Shown here piece after piece: positions 7,661 through 16,548 of a DNA stretch of 64,000 nucleotides (positions within the stretch are counted from its first letter, which is position 1; each line of letters opens with the position of its first letter). Made by a program: the position numbers and the translations under genes. Source of the stretch: Micromonospora zingiberis (GTDB taxonomy: Bacteria; Actinomycetota; Actinomycetes; Mycobacteriales; Micromonosporaceae); contig NZ_SJJR01000005.1 in the NCBI RefSeq assembly GCF_004331455.1, positions 62,001 to 126,000 on the forward strand, read 5' to 3'. The notes beneath the pieces were generated by a model. The model saw only the letters and a list, made by a program, of their open reading frames with translations, was not told the origin of the DNA and ran no database searches.

Positions 7661-9355
7661 TTACTCCCCTTCTGCTGCGGCGGCGCTACCGCGAACGTTA
7701 TCGCGCCGGGGGGAGGAGCCGACCACCACCGCCACGGTCGTCCCACTGGGCTGACGTGGTCTGATCTCCAACCGGCCCCGGATACGTTCCGCTCTCTCGG
7801 CCATGATCGCAAGACCATAGTGCCCATCCGAACGCTGGTCACCTATGCCGTGACCGTCATCCGACACTTCGATCTGAGCGAACGGGGGATCCACCTCACA
7901 GGTGACCCAGAGATTGGAGGCCCCGGCGTGCTTGCGGGCGTTGGTCACCGCCTCCTGGGCGATGCGCAGCAACTCGGCCTCGGTGGCGGCGGGCAGCCGG
8001 GCGGTGGACTCGTCCAGCGACAGGTGCACCCGCAGCCCGCCGGAGGCGCCGACGGTGCGGGCGTACTCGGCGATCGCGGCGGCCAGACCGCCGTGCCGGT
8101 CCACCTCGCTGCGCAGCTCGAACAGGCTCAGCCGCAGCTCGGTGATCACCCGGGTGACCTCATGGCGCAGCGTACGCAGGCTCTCGGCGGTCTCCTCGGT
8201 GTCGTCGTGCACGGTGGCCAGGGCGTTGTCGATGCCGTAGCCGACCATCACCAACTCCTGCGCCACCCCGTCGTGGATCTCCCGGGCCAGCCGCTGCCGT
8301 TCCTCGTTGGTGGCCAGCGAGCGCACCTCGTCGAAGAGCAGCGCGGCCTCCAGGCGCAGGGCGGCCGGACCGGTCAGCCCGGTCACCTGGGCCACCACCG
8401 GGGCCGGGTACGCCGCGGCGGCGTCGGCCTCCACCACCACCAGGCCGACCGTGCGGACCCCGGCGACCAGCGGCACGATCAGCGCCGAGACCTCCCCGCC
8501 CCGGTGCGAGCGGGACTGCGAACGCGCCGCGGTCTGCGGCTGCTGACTGGCCCAGGCGTCGGCGATCGCCGAGTCCGCGTCGAGCGTGGTCTCCCAGTCG
8601 ACCCGGTCCGCGCCGATCTGGGCGAGCACCACCAGCCGCCCGCCGCCGCTGGCGGACAGCACCGCCCCCCGGTCGGTGCGGGCCACCGTGCGCAGCTCCT
8701 CCAGCAGGTGCTCGGAGATCCCGCCCGGGTCCAGCGTCGCGCCGGGCAGTTGGCGGGCGACGGTACGCAGCTGGGTCAGCAGCCGGGTCGCCTCCGCGTA
8801 CGGCTGGGGTTTGGTGTCGTGCCGGACCTGCATCACCCGGTGCAGCGTCTGCGCCGCGTAGAGGCCGAGCACGGCCAGCACCAGCCACTGGGCGCAGACC
8901 GCCAGGTAGCCCGGCTGGCTCACCTGGCGTACCCCGCCGACCTCGGTGAGCGCACCGGCGACCAGCAGGGTGCCGGCGACGGTGGCGATCAGGATGGCGC
9001 CCTCGCGGAAGCGCCTGCGCAGCGCGGTGACCGTCACCGGCACCGCCAGGTACGGCAGCACCGCGGAGGCGCCGAGCCCGTCGATGTGCCCGCCGATGGT
9101 GGCGACCGCCGCGACCTGGCTTGCCGCCAGCCCGAGCACCGCCACCTCCGCCACCCGGCTGAGCGGCCCGATCAGCCAGTGCTGGGGGGCCAGCGACGCG
9201 GGCAGTCCGGCGACCGCCAGCAGGGCGATCCACCACAACTGGGCCAGGTCACGGGTGGCGAGCAGGGTCAGGACGGCGACCAGCGAGAGCACGACCACCC
9301 GCGCCGCCACGGCGAGCGGGTGGGAACGAGCCAGGGCGGATGTCGAGGCGGGCAC
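7661..9355 (-). CDS. membrane sensor histidine kinase (HisKA_3, NarX/DesK type) with GAF-like domain
   Basis: The 564-residue kinase has about five or six hydrophobic helices in residues 10-170, a GAF-like region (~220-340), and a HisKA_3 dimerisation segment with REIHDGVAQELV (phospho-acceptor His361). The HATPase domain is marked by EAVTNARKHAGA and VSDDGHGIG. The C-terminus ends just before the cognate regulator. The frame continues upstream through fadD, but the GTG at 9355 begins the membrane region. It lies 14 nt after the fadD stop and 7 nt after a TACCAT box, so it may be read through from fadD or have a leaderless transcript of its own. The ligand is unknown. Confidence 0.9.
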   Translation of the reverse strand: MPASTSALARSHPLAVAARVVVLSLVAVLTLLATRDLAQLWWIALLAVAGLPASLAPQHWLIGPLSRVAEVAVLGLAASQVAAVATIGGHIDGLGASAVLPYLAVPVTVTALRRRFREGAILIATVAGTLLVAGALTEVGGVRQVSQPGYLAVCAQWLVLAVLGLYAAQTLHRVMQVRHDTKPQPYAEATRLLTQLRTVARQLPGATLDPGGISEHLLEELRTVARTDRGAVLSASGGGRLVVLAQIGADRVDWETTLDADSAIADAWASQQPQTAARSQSRSHRGGEVSALIVPLVAGVRTVGLVVVEADAAAAYPAPVVAQVTGLTGPAALRLEAALLFDEVRSLATNEERQRLAREIHDGVAQELVMVGYGIDNALATVHDDTEETAESLRTLRHEVTRVITELRLSLFELRSEVDRHGGLAAAIAEYARTVGASGGLRVHLSLDESTARLPAATEAELLRIAQEAVTNARKHAGASNLWVTCEVDPPFAQIEVSDDGHGIGDQRSDGHYGLAIMAERAERIRGRLEIRPRQPSGTTVAVVVGSSPRRDNVRGSAAAAEGE

Positions 9356-9369
9356 GTGACGGATGGTAG

Positions 9370-11169
9370 TCAGCCGCGGTAGATGTCCGCGATTTCCGCC
9401 GCGTACGTCTTGTGGACAACCTGGCGCTTGACCTTCATGGACGGGGTCAGCTCGCCGGTGGCCTCGGTGAAGTCCCGGGGCAGGATCCGGAACACCTTGA
9501 TCGCCTCGGCCTTGGAGACCGACTGGTTGGCCAGGTCCACCGCGCCCTGGATCTCCGCCCGCAGCCCCGCGTGCTCGCGCAGCGTCTCGGCGCTGGTGTC
9601 GGCGGGCAGGCCGACCGACTCCAACCAGGCCGGCAGCGCCTCCTCGTCGAGGGTGATCAGCGCGGCGATGAACGGCTGCCGGTCGCCCACCACGACACAC
9701 TGGCTGACCAGCCGGTGTGCGCGTACCTGGTCCTCCAGCACGGCCGGGGCGACGTTCTTGCCGCCGGCCGTCACGATGATCTCCTTCTTCCGGCCGGTGA
9801 TGGTCAGGTAGCCGTCGCTGTCGAGCGAGCCGAGGTCGCCGGTGCGGAACCAGCCGTCGGGGGTGATCGCCTCGGTGGTCGCCTCCTCGTTGCGCCAGTA
9901 CCCCTGGAAGATCAGGTCGCCGGCGATGAGGATCTCGCCGTCGTCGGCGATCCGGATGGTCACGCCGGGCAGCGGTCGGCCGACCGTGCCGATCCGGGTG
10001 AAGTCCGGCAGGTTCGCCGACGCGGCCGGTGAGGTCTCGGTCAGGCCGTACCCCTCGCAGACGGTGACCCCGACGCCGCGGAAGAAGTGCCCCAGCCGGG
10101 CACCGAGCGGCGCCCCGCCGGAGATCGCGTCCCGGCAGCGTCCGCCGAGCGCGGCCCGCAGCTTGCCGTAGACCAGCTTGTCGAAGAGCGCGTGCTGGGC
10201 CCGCAACGCCAGCCCTGGCCCGGCGGAGGTCTCCAGCGCCTCGCTGTAGGCGATGGCGACCGCCTCGGCCCGGGCGAAGATCTTGCCCTTGCCGGCGGCC
10301 TCGGCCTTCTGCTTGGCGCCGTTGTAGACCTTCTCGAAGACCCGCGGCACGGACAGCACGAAGGTCGGCTTGACCTCCTGCAACTCGGCGACCAGGTGCT
10401 TGGTGTCCGAGCAGTGCGCCATGGTGGCCCGGGCCTGCACCACGCCGATCTGGATGAGCCGGGCGAAGGAGTGCGCCAGCGGCAGGAAGAGCAGCGTGGA
10501 GGCGTTCGGGCCGAACAGGTTCGGCAGCACCGGCACCGCGTTGGCGATGTCGGCGTACATGTTGCGGTGGGTGAGCACGCAGCCCTTGGGGCGGCCGGTG
10601 GTGCCGCTGGTGTAGATGATCGTCGCGAGGTCCGACGAGCGTAGGGCGGCCCGCCGTTGCTCGATTTCGGCGGGCTCCACGGTGGCGCCCGCGGCGACCA
10701 GCTCGTCGATCGCGCCGAGGTCGATCTGCCACAGGTGCGCCAGATCCGGCACCCGGTCACGGACGCCGGCCACCAGCGTGGCGTGCGCGGTGGTCTCCAC
10801 CACGGCCGCGACCGCACCGGAGTCGGCCAGGATCCAGGCGGCCTGTTCGGCGCTGGAGGTCTCGTAGACCGGCACGGTCACCGCGCCGGCGGCCCAGATC
10901 GCGTAGTCGACCAGGGTCCACTCGTAGCGGGTCCGGCTCATCAGCGCGACGCGGTCGCCGGGCCGCACCCCGGCGGCGACCAACCCGCGGGCCACCGCCA
11001 CCACCTCGTCGCGGAACTGCCGGCAGGTCACGTCCTGCAAGCCGCCGGCGGAGTCGCGGCGGAGAAACTGCACCGCGTCCGGTGCGGCCTCGGCGTTGTT
11101 CCAGACAGGATCGGTGAGGTTTGCCGAATCGCCGACGGTGACGATCGGTGGGACGGAGAACTCGCGCAC
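9370..11169 (-). CDS. fadD15: long-chain fatty-acid-CoA ligase (AMP-forming), FadD15-like
   Basis: This ANL-superfamily enzyme of ~599 residues activates fatty acids through an acyl-adenylate. Motifs are IIYTSGTTGRPKGC (P-loop, ~190), EGYGLTETSPAAS (~370), GWFRTGDLGSLDSDGYLTITGRKKEII (~445) and the late Lys region (VSKAEAIKVF). The GTG at 11169 fits best because GAGGGAG ends 5 nt before it; the GTG at 11175 overlaps that site. It sits between pimB' and an SRPBCC gene as in mycobacteria, and is followed by a two-component system. Chain-length preference cannot be judged from sequence. Confidence 0.9.
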   Translation of the reverse strand: MREFSVPPIVTVGDSANLTDPVWNNAEAAPDAVQFLRRDSAGGLQDVTCRQFRDEVVAVARGLVAAGVRPGDRVALMSRTRYEWTLVDYAIWAAGAVTVPVYETSSAEQAAWILADSGAVAAVVETTAHATLVAGVRDRVPDLAHLWQIDLGAIDELVAAGATVEPAEIEQRRAALRSSDLATIIYTSGTTGRPKGCVLTHRNMYADIANAVPVLPNLFGPNASTLLFLPLAHSFARLIQIGVVQARATMAHCSDTKHLVAELQEVKPTFVLSVPRVFEKVYNGAKQKAEAAGKGKIFARAEAVAIAYSEALETSAGPGLALRAQHALFDKLVYGKLRAALGGRCRDAISGGAPLGARLGHFFRGVGVTVCEGYGLTETSPAASANLPDFTRIGTVGRPLPGVTIRIADDGEILIAGDLIFQGYWRNEEATTEAITPDGWFRTGDLGSLDSDGYLTITGRKKEIIVTAGGKNVAPAVLEDQVRAHRLVSQCVVVGDRQPFIAALITLDEEALPAWLESVGLPADTSAETLREHAGLRAEIQGAVDLANQSVSKAEAIKVFRILPRDFTEATGELTPSMKVKRQVVHKTYAAEIADIYRG

Positions 11170-11305
11170 CTGCACTCCCTCGTGCTCACACTGGCCGGTC
11201 GGGGCCCACCACCGGCGGGTCGGTTCTGTCGAAACCTACCTGCCCGACCCGTCGACGAGCACATCGCAGGTGGGGCGGCGCGGCACGGTGGTGTTGCCGG
11301 ACGGG

Positions 11306-11311
11306 TAGCCT
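11306..11311 (+). promoter_or_regulatory. -10 box (TAGCCT) of a leaderless start
   Basis: TAGCCT ends 6 nt before the ATG at 11318 and there is no ribosome-binding site between them. Transcription would begin at or next to the start codon. Confidence 0.5.
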
Positions 11312-11317
11312 CCCCCC

Positions 11318-11773
11318 ATGGCGGACTCCTCCACCCAGTCGATCATCATCGGCGCGTCACCGGACCGGGTGGCGGCGGTCATCTGTGACTTTCCGAGCTA
11401 TCCCCAGTGGGCCGACGCGGTACGACAGGCCGAGGTCGTCGAGGAGTACGAGGACGGTTACGCCAGCCAGGTCCGGTTCGTCCTCGATGCCGGTGTGATG
11501 GCCGACGAGTACGTGCTGGAGTACGCCTACGCCGAGGACCTGTCCCGCATCGAGTGGCATCTGGTGGCGCCGTCGAAGATGCAGAAGGTCCAGCGCGGGT
11601 CGTACGACCTGGTCGGCAACGCCGACGGCGGCACCACCGTGACCTACACCCTGGAGGTGGAGCTCGCGGTCGGAATGCTCGGAATGTTTCGGCGCAAGGC
11701 CGAGAAGATGATCATGGACGCCGCGTTGAAGCAGCTCAAGCGCCGGGTAGAAGCAACTGGTTCGGCGCAGTGA
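11318..11773 (+). CDS. SRPBCC-fold protein, TB16.3 (Rv2185c)-like
   Basis: The 151-residue protein matches the polyketide-cyclase/START-like SRPBCC fold: an N-terminal helix after the first strand (ASPDRVAAVICDFPSYPQWADAVRQAEVVEEY), alternating strands (QVRFVLDAGVMADEYVLEY, IEWHLVAPSKMQKVQRGSYDL) and a long C-terminal helix ending LKQLKRRVEA. Such proteins bind lipids or hydrophobic ligands. Its position divergent to a FadD15-like ligase is the same as in mycobacteria and hints at a lipid-related role. No catalytic residues can be named. The start follows a -10 box directly, so the mRNA is probably leaderless. Confidence 0.87.
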   Translation: MADSSTQSIIIGASPDRVAAVICDFPSYPQWADAVRQAEVVEEYEDGYASQVRFVLDAGVMADEYVLEYAYAEDLSRIEWHLVAPSKMQKVQRGSYDLVGNADGGTTVTYTLEVELAVGMLGMFRRKAEKMIMDAALKQLKRRVEATGSAQ

Positions 11774-11813
11774 CGCGGCTGGCGGCGCGGTCGCCACGGT
11801 AGAGGAGCCCACG

Positions 11814-12488
11814 ATGGGTGCAACGGATCCGGGTTCGGCCCGGGAGGAGGCGGAGCGGCTGGTCGCCACTCTGCTGGCTAGCGCACGGTTGGCCGCCGCC
11901 GGCCCCGGTGCGGGGCCGCTGGGCCCGTTGGGCGGGATCGTGACCAGTGTCCTCGGTCACAGCGATGCCCCGCATTCGTCCACCGGCGCACCCGGGGCGG
12001 GTTTCGCCACCGGTACGGCGGAATGCTGTGTCTGCCCGATCTGCCGGGGAATCGCCGCGTTACGCGATCCGAGTCCGGAATTCGCCGAGCGGCTGGCCAC
12101 CGGCGCGGGTGATCTGGCCGCCGGGCTGGCGAGCTTCCTGCGGGCCTTCACCCCCGCCGAACCGGCCGCGGAGGCGTCCGACGGGCCGGGCGACGGCCGC
12201 GACGGTGACCAGGTGTGGCGCGAGACGACCCGTACCGGGCATGATTCTCAGCCGGCACCGGAGCGCGACGTCTGGTCCGCCGCGACCCGGGCGGAGGACG
12301 TCGCCGTCCCGGCCGTCCCGCCCGTCGATGCCGCCGGGCCGGTCGCGGACGCCGTAGGCCCGACGCCGGAGGCCGGCCGCCCGGTGGTGCCCGCCTCGCG
12401 GACGCGAGCCGGCGACGGTCGGACCGGGCCGGACGTCCCGGCGCCCGCCGGCGCCGGGCAGCAGGGCGCAGCAGGCGACGAAGCCTGA
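11814..12488 (+). CDS. conserved actinobacterial protein, DUF5304-like, with a Cys cluster
   Basis: The 224-residue protein has an N-terminal helical part (REEAERLVATLLASARLA), then ECCVCPICRGIAALRDPSPEFAERLATG (~65-95) with three Cys in CCxCPxC spacing. A helix follows, then an Ala/Pro/Asp-rich, probably disordered tail from ~120. The Cys cluster and the order fadD-SRPBCC-this gene-glucokinase resemble the Streptomyces neighbourhood in which DUF5304 proteins occur. The Cys residues may bind metal, but too few are present for a full zinc site within one chain. Function is unknown. Confidence 0.7.
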   Translation: MGATDPGSAREEAERLVATLLASARLAAAGPGAGPLGPLGGIVTSVLGHSDAPHSSTGAPGAGFATGTAECCVCPICRGIAALRDPSPEFAERLATGAGDLAAGLASFLRAFTPAEPAAEASDGPGDGRDGDQVWRETTRTGHDSQPAPERDVWSAATRAEDVAVPAVPPVDAAGPVADAVGPTPEAGRPVVPASRTRAGDGRTGPDVPAPAGAGQQGAAGDEA

Positions 12489-12556
12489 TCTCAGGACGAC
12501 CCGCACCACCGGCGAGGGCAGGTGCGCGCGGGGCACAGCAGAGGGGAGTGGCAGCG

Positions 12557-13504
12557 GTGACGCTGACCATCGGAGTCGACGTGGGTGGCACGAAGGTGGC
12601 CGGCGGTGTCGTCGACGACACCGGCGCGGTGCTGGTGCAGACCCGACGGGACACCCCCGCCGACGACGTGGGCAAGACCCGCGACGTCATCACCGAACTG
12701 GTCACCGAACTGGCCGCCGGGCACGACATCCAGGCGGTCGGCATCGGCGCGGCGGGTTGGATCGACGCCAGCCGCTCCACCGTCCTGTTCGCCCCGAACC
12801 TGGCCTGGCGGGACGAGCCGTTGCGGACGTATGTCAGCACGGCGGTCGGGCTGCCGGTGATCGTGGAGAACGACGGCAACGTGGCCGCCTGGGCGGAGTT
12901 CCGCTACGGCGCCGCCCGGCACGCCGACGACTCGATGGTCATGTTCACCATCGGCACCGGCGTCGGCGGTGGCATCGTGCTGGGCGGCGAACTGGTCCGG
13001 GGGGCCCACGGCATCGCCGCCGAACTGGGCCACATGCTCACCGTTCCGGACGGGCACCAGTGCGGCTGTGGCCGGCTCGGCTGCATCGAGCAGTACGCCA
13101 GCGGCAGCGCCCTGGTCCGCTTCGCCCGCGCCGCCGCCCGGCAGGAGCCGCACCGGGCCACCGCCCTGCTGGAGCTGGCCGACGGCGAGGCGGAAGCGAT
13201 CACCGGGCCGATGGTGACCGCCGCGGCCAAGGGCGGCGACCCCGTCTCCGCCGAGGCGTTCGCCCAGGTGGGGCGCTGGCTCGGCACCAGCCTGGCGGAC
13301 ATGGCGCAGATCCTCGACCCGCAGGTGCTCGTCGTCGGCGGTGGCGTCATCGACGCCGGAGACCTGCTGATGGGCCCGACCCGGCGATCCTTCACCGAGG
13401 CACTCGCCCAACGCAGCCGACTGCCGGTGGCCGAGATCCGCCCGGCCGAACTGGGCAACTCCGCCGGGGTCATCGGCGCGGCCGACCTGGCCCGGCGAAT
13501 CTGA
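12557..13504 (+). CDS. glk: ROK-family glucokinase
   Basis: The 315-residue kinase phosphorylates glucose with ATP. It has the ATP-phosphate motif IGVDVGGTKVAGG at the N-terminus, the sugar-binding ENDGNVAAWAE (~100) and GTGVGGGIVLGGELVRGAHGIAAELGH (~135-160). The ROK zinc motif HQCGCGRLGCIEQ is near 175. The GTG at 12557 is preferred over that at 12548 because GGGGAG lies 8 nt before it and covers the earlier GTG. In Streptomyces the orthologous glkA occupies the same neighbourhood and also mediates carbon catabolite repression; that role here is an inference from family and context. A nuclease-fold gene follows 1 nt after the stop. Confidence 0.92.
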   Translation: MTLTIGVDVGGTKVAGGVVDDTGAVLVQTRRDTPADDVGKTRDVITELVTELAAGHDIQAVGIGAAGWIDASRSTVLFAPNLAWRDEPLRTYVSTAVGLPVIVENDGNVAAWAEFRYGAARHADDSMVMFTIGTGVGGGIVLGGELVRGAHGIAAELGHMLTVPDGHQCGCGRLGCIEQYASGSALVRFARAAARQEPHRATALLELADGEAEAITGPMVTAAAKGGDPVSAEAFAQVGRWLGTSLADMAQILDPQVLVVGGGVIDAGDLLMGPTRRSFTEALAQRSRLPVAEIRPAELGNSAGVIGAADLARRI

Positions 13505-13505
13505 G

Positions 13506-14210
13506 GTGGTCGACTCCGGCGTGCCGCTGCGCGTCGTGTCGTACAACGTCCACGGCCAGCGCGACGACACCGCCGCGCTGGCCGCGGTCGTCCGTCAGGT
13601 GGCCCCCGACGTCGTGATCGTCCAGGAGGGACCGCGTCGGTTCCGGTGGCGGGCGAAGTCGGCCACGCTGGCCGCCTCGCTCGGTCTGGTGGTGGCTGGA
13701 GGCGGGCTGCCGGCGTTGGGCAACCTGCTGCTGACCAGCCTGCGGGTACGGGTGACCGGCGTGCGGCACCAGCGGTATCCGCTCACCCCCGGCCGGCACC
13801 TGCGCGGTGCCGCGTACGCCGACTGTGTGGTGGGCACCGGCGCCCGGTTCACGGTGGCCGGCTCGCACCTGGCCACCGACCCCGCCGAGCGGCCCGGTCA
13901 GGCGCAGCTGTTCAAGCGGGAACTGGACGCCGCGCCGTACCCGGTGATCGCCGCGGCCGATCTCAACGACGATCCGGGCGGGCCGGCCTGGCGTACCGTC
14001 TCACGGGGACTGACCGACGCGGCGGTGGCGGCGGACCGGGCCGACCGGCTCACCTACTCCTGCGCGAATCCGCGGCGGCGCATCGACGCGGTCTTCGTCG
14101 ACCCGCGGATCAGCGTCGTCGACTACGACGTGCTGGACACCCCGCTGACTCGCCGCGCCAGCGATCATTTTCCGATCCTGGTCGACCTGCGACTACCCGC
14201 CGTCGACTGA
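13506..14210 (+). CDS. endonuclease/exonuclease/phosphatase (EEP) family hydrolase
   Basis: The 234-residue protein shows the ordered EEP metal-site motifs: SYNVHGQ (strand 1 Asn), VQEGP (Glu), SHLATDPAERPGQAQLF, AADLNDDPGG (Asp/Asn pair), and SDHFPILVDL (terminal Asp-His). The family includes DNA/RNA nucleases and phosphodiesterases of lipids or nucleotides; no signal peptide or membrane segment is visible, so it is probably cytoplasmic. The GTG at 13506 follows the glucokinase stop by one base; GTG 13521, just before the first strand, is an alternative start. Substrate unknown. Confidence 0.85.
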   Translation: MVDSGVPLRVVSYNVHGQRDDTAALAAVVRQVAPDVVIVQEGPRRFRWRAKSATLAASLGLVVAGGGLPALGNLLLTSLRVRVTGVRHQRYPLTPGRHLRGAAYADCVVGTGARFTVAGSHLATDPAERPGQAQLFKRELDAAPYPVIAAADLNDDPGGPAWRTVSRGLTDAAVAADRADRLTYSCANPRRRIDAVFVDPRISVVDYDVLDTPLTRRASDHFPILVDLRLPAVD

Positions 14211-14302
14211 CCGGCAGCGGCCGGTCGGGCTGGACATCCCGCGCGGATGTGGAGAGGATTTCGCGCGACCCGGCATGCGTGCCGAGACGAAGGAGATCCC
14301 CG

Positions 14303-15709
14303 GTGCCCACCCCCACCGAGCACGGCCGGCCCGATCCGGAGACGACCACGCTCGCCCGCAGCCGCGACGGCCGCCCGGTCTCCGACCGAGGCGACACCGT
14401 CTGTGTCATCGGTGCCGGAGCCAGTGGCCTGACCGCCCTGAAGAACCTCGCCGAGCACGGCTTCGGCGTCGACTGCTACGAGCGCGAGACCGGCATCGGT
14501 GGCGCCTGGAACTGGCGGCACGACCGTAGTCCGGTATACGCCAGCACCCACCTGATCTCGTCGCGGCCGTTCACCCAGTTTCCCGACTTCCCGATGCCGG
14601 ACGACTGGCCCGACTACCCGCACCACAGCCAGCTGCTGTCCTATTTCGAGCGGTACGCCGACCACTTCGACCTGCGGCGGCACATCTGGTTCGGCACCGA
14701 GGTGGTGCGCGTCGAGCCGGTCGCCGACGACCGCTGGGACGTCACCACCCGCAGCACCGGCGGCTACGGCCCCGAGCGCACCTCGCGGTACGCCGCCGTG
14801 ATGATCGCCAACGGGCACAACTGGTCACCGAAGCTGCCCCGCTACGACGGGTTGGCGGAGTACCGGGGTGAGGTGATGCACGCCTCGTCCTACAAGGATC
14901 CGGCGCAGCTGCGCGGCAAGCGGGTGCTGGTGGTGGGCGCCGGCAACACCGGCTGCGACATCGCGGTCGAGGCCGCCCAGCAGGCCTCGCGCTGCTGGCA
15001 CTCCACCCGCCGGGGTTACTGGTACGCCCCGAAGTACGTCTTCGGTCGCCCGGCCGACCAGGTCAACGACACCCTGCTGGCCCTGCGGGTGCCACTGCGG
15101 GTGCGCCAGTGGCTCTACCACCGCACGTTGCGACTGACCGTCGGCGACCTGACCCGTTTCGGTCTGCCCAAGCCGGACCACCGGGTGTACGAGACCCACC
15201 CGATCGCCAACAGTCAACTCGTCTACTACGTCGGGCACGGCGCGATCACGCCGGTGTCGGACGTCACCCGCTTCCACGCCCACTCCGTGGAGTTGGCCGA
15301 CGGCCGGCAGATCGATCCGGAACTGGTCGTCTTCGCCACCGGCTACCTGCCGCGCTTCGAGTTCCTCGACGCGAAGATCCTCGGTGACGACGAGGAAGTC
15401 GGCCGGCCCCGGTTGTGGCTCAACGCCTTCGTGCCGAACCATCCGACCCTCGCGGTGGCCGGCCTGGTCCAGCCGGACTCCGCCATCTTCCCGCTGGCAC
15501 ACTGGCAGGCGGTGCTCTTCGCCCGGCTGCTGAGGCTGCGTACCACCCGCCCGGAACGCGCCGCCGCCTTCGCCGCCCGGGTCTCGACCGGTGCGGGCGA
15601 GCGCTACTCGGGGCAGGTCAAGGACTCGACCCGACACTGGTTCGAGGTGGGCCACGTCGACTACCTGCGCGCCCTGGAGCGTGCGCTGCGCGACCTGGAG
15701 GGCAAGTGA
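14303..15709 (+). CDS. class B flavin-containing monooxygenase
   Basis: The 468-residue enzyme has an FAD-binding GAGASGLTALKNLAEHG (~36-52), an NADPH-binding GAGNTGCDIAVEAA (~210), and between them the FMO-type fingerprint around YRGEVMHASSYKD (~190), i.e. F/YxGxxxHxxxY. A late ATGYLPRFEF motif is also typical. Such enzymes insert one oxygen into soft nucleophiles or perform Baeyer-Villiger oxidation; the substrate cannot be read. The GTG at 14303 has AAGGAG (14290-14295) 7 nt upstream. Its stop overlaps the GTG of an alpha/beta-hydrolase gene (GTGA), so the two products are made together and may act on one metabolite. Confidence 0.9.
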   Translation: MPTPTEHGRPDPETTTLARSRDGRPVSDRGDTVCVIGAGASGLTALKNLAEHGFGVDCYERETGIGGAWNWRHDRSPVYASTHLISSRPFTQFPDFPMPDDWPDYPHHSQLLSYFERYADHFDLRRHIWFGTEVVRVEPVADDRWDVTTRSTGGYGPERTSRYAAVMIANGHNWSPKLPRYDGLAEYRGEVMHASSYKDPAQLRGKRVLVVGAGNTGCDIAVEAAQQASRCWHSTRRGYWYAPKYVFGRPADQVNDTLLALRVPLRVRQWLYHRTLRLTVGDLTRFGLPKPDHRVYETHPIANSQLVYYVGHGAITPVSDVTRFHAHSVELADGRQIDPELVVFATGYLPRFEFLDAKILGDDEEVGRPRLWLNAFVPNHPTLAVAGLVQPDSAIFPLAHWQAVLFARLLRLRTTRPERAAAFAARVSTGAGERYSGQVKDSTRHWFEVGHVDYLRALERALRDLEGK

Positions 15710-16533
15710 CGGAGTCGAGCGAGCGGGCGCGGGTTGTCCGGAGCTGGGAGTGGGCCCGGCCGGTCCGCCCGGTCCGACGCGAGGTGCTCAGCGCCATCCC
15801 CGAACTGGAAGAGGGCCACCCGCCGCTGCTGTTCGTGCCCGGCTTCGGGCACGGCGCCTGGGCGTACGCCGAGCACTGGCTCGGGCACACCGCCTCCCGG
15901 GGGTTCCCGGCGTACGCGGTGAGCCTGCGCGGGCATGGCGGCAGCGGCCCGGCGCCCGAGGCCGACCTGCGGGCGTACGCGCACGACGTGGCCCAGGTGG
16001 CGGCGGGCCTGCCGCGCCAGGCGGTGCTGGTGGGGCACGGCGCCGGGGCCCTGGTGGTGGCGCACGCGCTGGCCCGCTACCCGGCCCGGGCGGCGGTGCT
16101 GGTGGCCCCGGTGCTCGGCGGCTGGGCGAGCTTCGGTGCCGCGCTGCGCGGTAACCCGTTCGGCACCCTGCCGGCGGTGTTCGGTGGCGGCCTGCGGTTG
16201 AGCCGCCGTCAGCTGTTCAGCCGGGAATTGCCCGAGGCCGACGCCCGGCGGTACGCCGGCCGACTCGGCCGGGCCGCCCGGCGGGCCCAGTGGCAGTTGC
16301 TCACCGGCGCCGAACCGGAGGCGGCGGTGGGTCGGCCGCCGGTGCTGGTGCTGGGCAGCCCGGACGACCGGGTGGTGCCGGCGTCGGCGTTGACCCGCGC
16401 GGCCCGCCGCTACGGCTCGGCCCCGCTGCTCTTTCCCGGGATGGGGCACGACCTGATGCTGGACGCCCGGTGGCAGGAACCGATCGACGCGCTCCTCGAC
16501 TGGCTGGTCAAGCACCCGACCGACCGGCGCTGA
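15706..16533 (+). CDS. alpha/beta-hydrolase fold protein with Gly at the nucleophile position
   Basis: The 275-residue protein has the oxyanion region LLFVPGFGHGAWAY (~40) and the charge-relay Asp (VLGSPDDRVVP, ~220) and His (GMGHDLMLD, ~248). The nucleophile elbow reads VLVGHGAGALVV (~105): where the family has Gly-x-Ser-x-Gly there is Gly-His-Gly-Ala-Gly. One base change (AGC to GGC) would explain the loss. It may be an inactive or non-hydrolytic member, or the assignment of the elbow may be wrong. The GTG at 15706 overlaps the monooxygenase stop by 4 nt. The frame extends further upstream only through overlap with that gene. Confidence 0.85.
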   Translation: MTESSERARVVRSWEWARPVRPVRREVLSAIPELEEGHPPLLFVPGFGHGAWAYAEHWLGHTASRGFPAYAVSLRGHGGSGPAPEADLRAYAHDVAQVAAGLPRQAVLVGHGAGALVVAHALARYPARAAVLVAPVLGGWASFGAALRGNPFGTLPAVFGGGLRLSRRQLFSRELPEADARRYAGRLGRAARRAQWQLLTGAEPEAAVGRPPVLVLGSPDDRVVPASALTRAARRYGSAPLLFPGMGHDLMLDARWQEPIDALLDWLVKHPTDRR

Positions 16534-16548
16534 CCGGGGTGGCCCGGC

